The notes under the pieces are model-generated. The model saw only the letters and a list, made by a program, of their open reading frames with translations, was not told the DNA's origin and ran no database searches. Position numbers and translations under genes: made by a program. From the NCBI GenBank assembly GCA_902793875.1, contig CADBFL010000139.1, positions 1 to 8,610 on the forward strand: 8,610 nucleotides of DNA, in the 5' to 3' direction. This stretch comes from an uncultured Eubacteriales bacterium. GTDB lineage: Bacteria > Bacillota > Clostridia > Peptostreptococcales > Anaerovoracaceae. Positions 1 through 5,883 of the stretch are shown piece after piece. Position 1 is the first letter of the stretch, and each line of letters begins with the position of its first letter.

Positions 1-1
1 G

Positions 2-763
2 TTCGTTCAGGACGCTTTCGGCACGGCTCACAGGGCGCATGCCTCGACCACAGGCATCGCTGACTACATACCTGCGGTATCCGGGTTCCTTATCGAAAAG
101 GAGCTCAAATTCCTCGGCGAAGCCGTGAATGATCCGAAGAGACCTTTCGCCGCCGTCATGGGAGGTGCAAAGGTAAAGGACAAGATCCCGGTCATCACGA
201 ACCTGCTCGACAAGGTGGACATCCTTCTGATCGGGGGAGGAATGGCCTACACGTTCTTCAAGGCGCAGGGCTATTCGATCGGCAGATCGCTTCTGGACGA
301 GGAAGGTCTTGAGCTCGCCGGAGATATACTCAGGAAGGCTGAAGAAAAGGGCGTCAGGTTCATGCTTCCTGTGGATGTCGTGGCTGCGGACGAATTCGCG
401 GCGGACTCTCCGTGCGACGTATATCCGGTCGATGCGATCCCGGATAACAGGATGGGAATGGACATCGGACCTGAGACCGTCAGACTTTACTGCGATGCCC
501 TCAGGACCGCGAAGACCATCATATGGAACGGACCTATGGGCGTATTCGAGATGGAAAGATTCGCAAAGGGCACGAAGGCCATCGCGGAGTGCCTTGCGGA
601 GACGGATGCGACCACAGTTATCGGAGGAGGCGACAGCGCGGCTGCAGTGACACAGTTCGGACTAGCCGACAGGATGACACATATAAGCACCGGCGGAGGA
701 GCCAGCCTCGAATTCCTCGAGGGCAGGGAGCTGCCGGGCATCGCGATCATTGAAGATAAATAA
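2..763 (+). CDS. pgk: Phosphoglycerate kinase, C-terminal part (5' end outside window)
   Basis: Phosphoglycerate kinase transfers the acyl phosphate of 1,3-bisphosphoglycerate to ADP in cytoplasmic glycolysis. The reading frame is open from base 2 to the TAA at 761-763, giving 253 codons. A typical protein has about 395-400 residues, so roughly the first 145 are missing. The visible part begins in the N-domain with the family signature DAFGTAHRAHAS, continues through VMGGAKVKDKI and LIGGGMAYTF in the nucleotide-binding C-domain, then WNGPMGVFE and the GGGDS and STGGGASLEFLEG loops near the C-terminus. These are diagnostic and look intact. The ATG at 125 is internal, not the true start. A second in-frame TAA follows the stop. 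tpiA begins 12 bases later with its own AAGGAG (765-770), so the two genes are almost certainly co-transcribed. Identification is firm. Confidence 0.97.
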   Translation, partial: FVQDAFGTAHRAHASTTGIADYIPAVSGFLIEKELKFLGEAVNDPKRPFAAVMGGAKVKDKIPVITNLLDKVDILLIGGGMAYTFFKAQGYSIGRSLLDEEGLELAGDILRKAEEKGVRFMLPVDVVAADEFAADSPCDVYPVDAIPDNRMGMDIGPETVRLYCDALRTAKTIIWNGPMGVFEMERFAKGTKAIAECLAETDATTVIGGGDSAAAVTQFGLADRMTHISTGGGASLEFLEGRELPGIAIIEDK

Positions 764-775
764 TAAGGAGATGAC

Positions 776-1534
776 ATGAAGAGATTTCTTATAGCAGGCA
801 ACTGGAAAATGAACAAGCTCAGTGAAGACGCTGAGGAATTCGTGAGGGGCCTCAGGGCGAAGATGCTTCCTAACGAGAAGGATGTATGCATTCTCGCTCC
901 GTTCACCCTGATCGCGGGCGTCGGCAAGGCTCTCGAGGGTTCGGCGATCGGATTCGGCGCACAGAACGTACACTTCGAAGAGAGCGGAGCCTATACAGGT
1001 GAGGTCTCCGTGCCTATGCTCAAAGAACTGGGCATCACTCACTGCATCGTCGGACACTCGGAAAGAAGAGAGTACTTCAACGAGACGGACGACACGGTAA
1101 ACCGCAAGCTGAGAGCTCTTCTTGACGCGGGCATCACGCCTATACTCTGCGTAGGAGAATCGCTCGAGGTAAGGGAAGCCGGCGGAGAGCAGACATTCGT
1201 CGCCGGACAGCTGATCGCGGACTTCAGCGGCCTGCCTGCAGCCGACGCCGCGAAGGTCGTGATCGCTTACGAGCCTATCTGGGCCATCGGCACCGGAAAG
1301 ACCGCTACACCGGAGCAGGCTGAAGAAATGTGCGCATTCATAAGAGGGGTCCTTTCGGGAGTCTATGACAATGCGACAGGCGACAGCCTCCTGATCCTCT
1401 ACGGCGGCAGCATGAAACCGGGCAACGCGAAGGAGTTGCTCGAAAAGCCTGATATCAACGGCGGACTGATAGGCGGAGCAAGCCTCAAGGTCGATGATTT
1501 CGCGGCTATCGCGATGGCGGCGGCATCGCTTTGA
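776..1534 (+). CDS. tpiA: Triosephosphate isomerase
   Basis: Triosephosphate isomerase interconverts dihydroxyacetone phosphate and glyceraldehyde 3-phosphate in the cytoplasm. The 252-residue protein has the usual length of this TIM-barrel enzyme. Visible motifs are NWKMN (residues 9-13, with the substrate lysine K11), AQNVHFEESGAYTGEVS (about 62-78), GHSERR (93-98, catalytic His94), AYEPIWAIGTGKTAT (164-178, catalytic Glu166 plus the flexible phosphate loop 6), YGGS (209-212) and GGLIGGASL (229-237). All key residues are present and I see no lesion. The ATG start is supported by AAGGAG ending 5 bases upstream. It sits 12 bases after pgk, as in the common clostridial gap-pgk-tpiA order. The phosphoglycerate mutase and enolase genes that often follow are not here; a new promoter and secG come next. 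Identification is firm. Confidence 0.98.
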   Translation: MKRFLIAGNWKMNKLSEDAEEFVRGLRAKMLPNEKDVCILAPFTLIAGVGKALEGSAIGFGAQNVHFEESGAYTGEVSVPMLKELGITHCIVGHSERREYFNETDDTVNRKLRALLDAGITPILCVGESLEVREAGGEQTFVAGQLIADFSGLPAADAAKVVIAYEPIWAIGTGKTATPEQAEEMCAFIRGVLSGVYDNATGDSLLILYGGSMKPGNAKELLEKPDINGGLIGGASLKVDDFAAIAMAAASL

Positions 1535-1539
1535 AGCGT

Positions 1540-1569
1540 TTGACATAAAACAGTATAAAGTGTTATATT
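1540..1569 (+). promoter_or_regulatory. Sigma-A-type promoter for secG, with extended -10
   Basis: A perfect -35 hexamer TTGACA lies at 1540-1545, 5 bases after the tpiA stop. It is followed after 18 bases by TATATT (1564-1569), which matches the -10 consensus at five of six positions. The -10 is preceded by TG one base upstream (1561-1563), forming an extended -10. With TTATAT (1563-1568) as the -10 the spacer is 17. The local sequence is clearly AT-rich compared with its surroundings. Transcription would start near 1576, leaving a leader of about 75 bases before secG. This is the strongest promoter-like sequence I see in the window. Confidence 0.8.
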
Positions 1570-1617
1570 TAAGCGTTCGATTTGCCGCGCGTCAGGCGCC
1601 GCATACCGGACGCTTAA
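1569..1617. repeat. 8-bp inverted repeat flanking the secG leader
   Basis: TTAAGCGT (1569-1576) and its exact reverse complement ACGCTTAA (1610-1617) are separated by 33 bases. The arm centres are about 41 bp apart, close to four helical turns. The left arm covers the end of the -10 and the predicted start site, so an RNA hairpin would not contain all of it; a DNA-level operator is the more natural reading. A GC-rich mini-hairpin (GCGC 1587-1590 with GCGC 1596-1599) lies between the arms. An 8-bp match over this distance could be chance, so confidence is low. Confidence 0.3.
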
Positions 1618-1639
1618 TAACATGGATTTCAACCGGATC

Positions 1640-1644
1640 GGAGG
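1640..1644 (+). promoter_or_regulatory. Ribosome binding site fixing the secG start
   Basis: GGAGG lies 5 bases before the ATG at 1650. It settles the start of secG: the reading frame is open further upstream to an ATG at 1494 inside tpiA, but that start precedes the promoter, and its extra residues look nothing like SecG. Confidence 0.85.
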
Positions 1645-1649
1645 ATAAA

Positions 1650-1883
1650 ATGCACACAGCATTAATGATCATTCTGCTTATATCCAGCATAGTGCTCATC
1701 ATCAGCATCCTGCTTCAGGAAAGCAAGAGCGACGGACTTTCGGGTTCCATCGCGGGCGGAGCAGAGCAGCTTTTCGGCAAACGCAAAAGCAGGGGCTATG
1801 ACGCTCTGCTGTCAAGAGTCACGACCGTTTGCGCCGTGATATATATTATCGTGTCGCTTGCCATAGTAGCCATTTTCAACTGA
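1650..1883 (+). CDS. secG: Preprotein translocase subunit SecG
   Basis: SecG is the small, non-essential subunit of the SecYEG protein-conducting channel in the cytoplasmic membrane and assists SecA-driven export. The 77-residue protein has the family length and topology: a first membrane helix (about residues 4-22), the conserved LLQESKSDGLSGSIAGG stretch (21-37), then EQLFGKRKSRGYD (39-51) with positive charges, LSRVTT (54-59), and a second membrane helix (about 59-76). The GGAGG-supported ATG is chosen over a longer frame starting inside tpiA. It has its own promoter just upstream. Only one base separates its TGA stop from the ATG of the next gene, so the two are very probably translated in a coupled way. 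In many clostridia secG is followed by rnr and smpB, which is not the case here. Confidence 0.95.
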   Translation: MHTALMIILLISSIVLIISILLQESKSDGLSGSIAGGAEQLFGKRKSRGYDALLSRVTTVCAVIYIIVSLAIVAIFN

Positions 1884-1884
1884 T

Positions 1885-3687
1885 ATGCTCGATAAGATAC
1901 TCACTCTCGCGTGCGCGCTGTTCGGGCTGCTCACGGCCGTTGCCCTTGAGGCCTGGCTGAGGAGCCGCATAAAGAAGGACGCGGCGACTGCAGATACATA
2001 CAATACAGTACGCAACAGGAATGCCGAGTACTGGTCGAACCAGTACCTTCCGCTCTTGATCATGCTGGCGGTCGTGGCTGCTGCCATCGGTTTCGCTGTT
2101 TCGCCATGGAATGCCGCGGTCTTTTTCGGAGGCGCGGTGCTTTGTTTTGTTTCTGTGATACTCGGCTCGAGGACCGTCATTTCCGGAAGCATAAGCTCAT
2201 CGTCGCTTGCCGCGTCGGGAGATATCAGAGGCTCGCTGAAGACCGCATACAGATCGGCGGCAGTGATGGGACTTTTCGTGTCGTCGTTTGCGCTGATCGG
2301 ACTCGGCTCGCTGTTCTTCTTCCTCAATACGGGAAGACTCGTCAGCCTCATCGCCAGCTTCGGACTGGGAGCATCGATAACGTCGCTTTGCCTTAACCTT
2401 TCCGGGACCGCTTTTTCGGGTGCGTACGCTCTTTCCGTAAAAAACGATGATTATACGGACTATACCGGAATGTTCATCGGAAGCGGCGCGGACTTTGTCG
2501 AGACATACATCCTGTCTGCCTGCGCTGCCGCGCTTCTTGCGGGAGTCGGCGTCGACGCATCGGGCGTTACTTCGACTTTCACGGTATCGGCAGCCATCAA
2601 GTACCCGCTCATCGTTCTCGCTTCGGGGATCGCGGCGTCGGTACTCGGCATCCTCGCCTACAGAGGCAGATTTGTAAAGAACCCGGCGGCGGGCATCACC
2701 GCGGGCAACTATGTTTCCGCAGTGATCGTGATACTTGTCGCTCTTTATTTCAGCAAAAATATACTGCAGACCTACGTGTACGGCTTCTGCGTTGCCGCGG
2801 GCATCGTCGCGGCCGCCGCGTGCGGCGAGATCGCGAAGCTATACTCCTATGACGGCCTGATGTTCAGAAAGCACGTTCCTGACGCGAGGACGATAGGCGC
2901 AAGCCAGTCCATGATATACAGCCTTTCGATCGGAATGATCTCGGTCGTGATCCCGGCGGCGATCACGGTCGCGGCAATGGTAATATCGTACAAGTTCGCG
3001 AACTTCTACGGGATCGCTCTTGCTTCGGCCGGGATTTGCTCGATGACCGGCATCTGCTCGGCTGTAAGAGGATTCTCGATCAATACCGCGAGCGCTTCGG
3101 AGATCGCGTCGGTCATCATCGACAGCGACGAGAGTCCGAATCCGGCGGATGTCCTTCTGACCGCATCGGTAAGGACCGACGTCATCGGAAAGACATATTC
3201 GGCTGTAGCGACTATCACGACCCTGACTGCGATGTTCACGGCTCTTTCGATAACAGCCGACAGTCCCGCGGCCGATCTCATGAGCACGCCGGTGTTCCTG
3301 GGCAGCACTGTGGGCGCCGTATCCGTCTTCGTATGCGCAGGGCTCATCATAAGGTCGATCAGACTCACGGCTACAGTGCTCAGAGAAAGACTCGATGACG
3401 CCTATGATGACGAGAAGCACATAAATACGCTCAGAGGACTCGTCGTTCTGTATGCGGCAGCTATTATCGTTCCGGCGATCGCGGGCTTCCTCGGAGGCAT
3501 CAACGGCCTCATCGCGTTCACGTGCTCCGTCACAGTGACCGGCATGTGCATGCTTTTTGCTTTCAACGATTCCGGCAAATACTTCGACAGGATGGCTACC
3601 GAGACTCTCGGCAATGTCATAAAGGTCATGGTGGTTGCGGCTATCGTTTTTGCCCCTGTCTTTATAAAGTTCGGGGGAGTGCTTTAA
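1885..3687 (+). CDS. Membrane pyrophosphatase (HppA)-like protein with degenerate catalytic motifs
   Basis: A 600-residue, highly hydrophobic protein with about 15-16 predicted membrane helices. It is recognisable as a membrane pyrophosphatase (Na+/H+-pumping, HppA family) from framework segments: NAEYWSNQYLPL (46-57), AYRSAAVMGLFV (121-132), ASFGLGASI (157-165), GADFVETY (201-208), MIYSLSIGMISVVIPA (343-358), FYGIALASAGICSMTGI (374-390), DVIGKT (432-437), VTGMCMLFAFNDSG (551-564) and VIKVMVVAAIVFAP (578-591). Canonical enzymes have about 660-770 residues. The K-D-D-K-E acidic stretch before residue 187 is gone. The D-x3-D-x3-D triplet reads D188, D192, M196. The usual DAYGP...DNAGGIAEM segment has become R395...A402-S403...S409. 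The last loop with GDTxGDPxKDTSGP is deleted between about 570 and 574. Pyrophosphate hydrolysis is therefore unlikely. D203, E206 and K580 align by eye with ion-gate residues. There is no visible ribosome site; translation is probably coupled to secG. The frame is uninterrupted, so it appears to be maintained. Role unknown. Confidence 0.82.
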   Translation: MLDKILTLACALFGLLTAVALEAWLRSRIKKDAATADTYNTVRNRNAEYWSNQYLPLLIMLAVVAAAIGFAVSPWNAAVFFGGAVLCFVSVILGSRTVISGSISSSSLAASGDIRGSLKTAYRSAAVMGLFVSSFALIGLGSLFFFLNTGRLVSLIASFGLGASITSLCLNLSGTAFSGAYALSVKNDDYTDYTGMFIGSGADFVETYILSACAAALLAGVGVDASGVTSTFTVSAAIKYPLIVLASGIAASVLGILAYRGRFVKNPAAGITAGNYVSAVIVILVALYFSKNILQTYVYGFCVAAGIVAAAACGEIAKLYSYDGLMFRKHVPDARTIGASQSMIYSLSIGMISVVIPAAITVAAMVISYKFANFYGIALASAGICSMTGICSAVRGFSINTASASEIASVIIDSDESPNPADVLLTASVRTDVIGKTYSAVATITTLTAMFTALSITADSPAADLMSTPVFLGSTVGAVSVFVCAGLIIRSIRLTATVLRERLDDAYDDEKHINTLRGLVVLYAAAIIVPAIAGFLGGINGLIAFTCSVTVTGMCMLFAFNDSGKYFDRMATETLGNVIKVMVVAAIVFAPVFIKFGGVL

Positions 3688-3724
3688 TTACGGCGCGCAG
3701 AGTATATCCGGCAGCAAACAGATC

Positions 3725-3760
3725 GCGGTGGCTCTGCAGAGGGGACGCCGCATTTTTCTT
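3725..3760 (+). terminator. Candidate rho-independent terminator after the pyrophosphatase-like gene
   Basis: GCGGTG (3725-3730) can pair with CGCCGC (3746-3751), giving six pairs including one G-U. CTC can pair inside the loop region with GAG or GGG. The 3' arm is followed by ATTTTTCTT (3752-3760). This would end the secG transcription unit. It ends only 12 bases before the next start codon, so it could also act as an attenuator for downstream genes. The rest of the 85-base gap (3688-3772) shows no clear promoter and no T-box-like conserved elements. Confidence 0.5.
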
Positions 3761-3772
3761 ACAGGGTGAAAC

Positions 3773-4818
3773 ATGAGACACGGAAAGTACAGGATATTCG
3801 TAATAAATCCGGGATCGACATCCACAAAGCTTGCGATGTTCAGCAATAACGAAAAGGTCTTTGAGACATCGGTGACTCACGACGCTTCAGTGCTGAATTC
3901 CTTCGACAGCGTGAACGGCCAGTTCGGATACAGGATGAAGGTCATCGAGGATTTCATCAGAGAAGAGGACCGTCGGGCACATTCGAGGTGAACGATCTTC
4001 TTCTGAACGATATCAGAAACAATGTCGGAAGGACGATACACCCGTCTGTTCTCGGAGTGCAGCTCGCATACGAGATGCAGCAGAGGTACGGAGGAAGGCT
4101 CTTCATGGTCGATCCGATATGCGTCGATGAGTATACGGACGTCGCGAGAGTGACCGGAGTAAAAGAGATAGAAAGAAGGACTGAATCGCACGCACTGAAT
4201 CTCAGGGGCACCGCGATGAAACACTGCAAGCTCCACGGCATGGATCACAGGGATGCATGCCTTGTGGTAGCACACATAGACGGAGGTATCACCATTGCCG
4301 CACACGACCACGGAAGGCAGGTAGACTGCAACCAGGGAGCGGGCGGCGAGGGGCCGTTTACCGCGACGAGGACAGGATCCCTGCCGCTCATGGAGGTGCT
4401 CGATTACTTCCATGACCATACCGTCGAAGAGATGAAGCATCTGTGCACGGGCACGGGCGGCTTCGTATCGCACTTCGGCACGTCCGACGCTGATGACATA
4501 TATTCCAGGGTGCTGTCCGGAGACAAAAGGGCAGCTCTTGTATGGGAGGCTCTGGGATATAACATCGTGAAGTACATAGGATCGATGGCGACCGTCCTGA
4601 AAGGCAGGGTCGACGGCATACTGATCACGGGCAGATACACGAGATTCAGCTCGCTGATCGATTACATAAGGGAATATACGGAGTGGATAGCTCCTGTATA
4701 CGTATATGAGAATGAAGTTGAACAGGAGGCCATGTGCGCAGGCGCTCTGAGGGTGCTCAGAGGCGAGGAGGAACCGAAGGTGTATACCGGCGCGGACATG
4801 GTCAGGAGAGGAATATAA
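3773..4818 (+). pseudogene. buk: Butyrate kinase-family gene disrupted by deletion and frameshift
   Basis: Butyrate kinase (acetokinase/ASKHA family) makes butyrate and ATP from butyryl phosphate and ADP; intact proteins have about 355 residues. The first frame (3773-3991) starts with INPGSTSTK, the N-terminal phosphate motif, and runs to FIREED. The second frame (readable from about 3964, ending 4818) resumes at SGTFEVNDLLL and continues through VDPICVDE, AHIDGG, HDHGRQVD, GEGPFTATRTGS and GALRVLRGEEE to the usual C-terminus. Between the pieces some 15-25 codons are missing, including the segment that carries the AVVGRGG-type motif with the substrate-binding arginine. The frame also shifts by one. 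HIDGG and ITGRYTR differ from the usual HMGGG and LTGG; they may mark a paralogous subfamily or further decay. A GTGA overlap (3988-3991) could allow re-initiation, but the product would still lack the motif. The first piece has only a weak GGGTG ribosome site. A pseudogene is most likely. Confidence 0.8.
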
Positions 4819-4830
4819 GGAGGGTAATCA

Positions 4831-5868
4831 ATGCTGGATAAGCTGGAGAAGATTCGCGAAGAAGGATTTCAGCGCATCGCCGCAGCAGCCGATATGGACA
4901 GCCTCGAAGCAGTCCGCAGGGAGCTTACGGGCAAGAAGAGCGCGCTGCAGGAAGTCCTCAAGAGCCTCGGCGGGATCGATCCCGAGATGAGAAGATCGGT
5001 CGGCATGAAGGCCAACGAGGTCAAGAATTCCTTCGCAGAGAAGCTGCAGGAAAAAGCCGACGAGCTGATCGCGGGCGCTTCCGCAGTTGAAGGGGACATC
5101 GATCTGACTCTGCCGGGCAGAAAGTTTTCGGGCGGAGCTCTGCATCCTATCACGCAGATGTGCTACGACCTGAACGACGCTTTCAGATCGCTCGGCTTCG
5201 AGATATACAGCGAAGACGATATAAGCAGCGAGAAGTTCGCTTTCGATAATCTGAACTTCGCAGCAGATCATCCTGCCAGAGCGTCTATGGACACGTACTG
5301 GCTGGAAGGCACTGAAGATAAAAGAGGCAATGAGAGGCTGTGCCTGAGGCCGCATCTTACCGGAGGCTCTGTCAGATACCTCCTGGAGCACGGCGCTCCG
5401 GCCAGATTCGTGTATCCGGGAAGGGTGTACAGGAACGAGACTACAGACGCCCGCCACGAGAGAGCTTTCTTCCAGTACGAGGCTCTTATCGTCGACAGGG
5501 ACATCTCATTCAGTTCGGGACGCGTCATGATCGAGACCATTCTCGAGAAGGTGTTCGGACGCAAGGTAAACGTGAGGATGAGAGAGGGATTTTTCCCGTT
5601 CACCGAGCCGGGCTACGAGATCGACATGGAATGCCTGCTCTGCGGCGGCAAGGGCTGCAAGGCCTGCAACCACGCCGGCTGGATCGAGGTCATGCCGGGC
5701 GGAGTCATACATCCGAACGTCCTGAGGGCAGCGAATCTCGATCCTGATGTATGGACGGGATTCTATACGAACATCGGGCTCGACAGACTGGTGATGATGC
5801 GCTACGGAGTAGACGATGTAAGGCTGTTCCACAGCGCGGATCTGAGATTCCTCGGACAGTTCAGGTAG
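4831..5868 (+). CDS. pheS: Phenylalanine--tRNA ligase alpha subunit
   Basis: PheS is the catalytic subunit of the alpha2-beta2 phenylalanyl-tRNA synthetase, charging tRNA-Phe in the cytoplasm. The 345-residue length is normal. An N-terminal coiled-coil arm that binds tRNA (about residues 1-85, with LTGKKSALQEVLKSLG) is followed by the class II core: DHPARASMDTYWLE (146-159), motif 2 GRVYRNE...FFQYEALIVD (197-222), FFPFTEPG (254-261), HPNVLR (294-299) and motif 3 GLDRLVMMRYG (316-326). Phenylalanine-pocket residues Q215, E217, F255 and F257 appear retained. Two oddities: a C-x2-C-x4-C-x2-C zinc-knuckle-like insertion at C268, C271, C276, C279, and GFYTNIG (310-316) where the common form is GFAFGxG, putting Tyr312 at the position of E. 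coli Ala294. The start is fixed by AAGGAGG (4817-4823), which overlaps the stop of the preceding gene. pheT follows after 15 bases. Identity is firm. Confidence 0.96.
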   Translation: MLDKLEKIREEGFQRIAAAADMDSLEAVRRELTGKKSALQEVLKSLGGIDPEMRRSVGMKANEVKNSFAEKLQEKADELIAGASAVEGDIDLTLPGRKFSGGALHPITQMCYDLNDAFRSLGFEIYSEDDISSEKFAFDNLNFAADHPARASMDTYWLEGTEDKRGNERLCLRPHLTGGSVRYLLEHGAPARFVYPGRVYRNETTDARHERAFFQYEALIVDRDISFSSGRVMIETILEKVFGRKVNVRMREGFFPFTEPGYEIDMECLLCGGKGCKACNHAGWIEVMPGGVIHPNVLRAANLDPDVWTGFYTNIGLDRLVMMRYGVDDVRLFHSADLRFLGQFR

Positions 5869-5883
5869 GAAAGGAGGCAAACA

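Noticed and set aside
1494..1649. Possible 52-residue N-terminal extension of SecG
   Set aside because: It starts inside tpiA, before the promoter, and does not resemble SecG. The ATG at 1650 has a well-placed GGAGG and gives the family length.
3660..3688. Extended -10-like TGCTTTAAT at the end of the pyrophosphatase-like gene
   Set aside because: No acceptable -35 lies 16-18 bases upstream, and the element overlaps coding sequence. It is too weak to call a promoter for buk-pheST.
3688..3772. T-box or other riboswitch leader for pheST
   Set aside because: The gap is only 85 bases, far shorter than a T-box leader, and shows no T-box-like sequence. No leader-sized gap exists directly before pheS either.
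3773..4818. Butyrate kinase break explained as a simple sequencing frameshift
   Set aside because: Shifting frame by one base does not recover the missing 15-25 codons; the two homologous segments abut directly, so a deletion is required.
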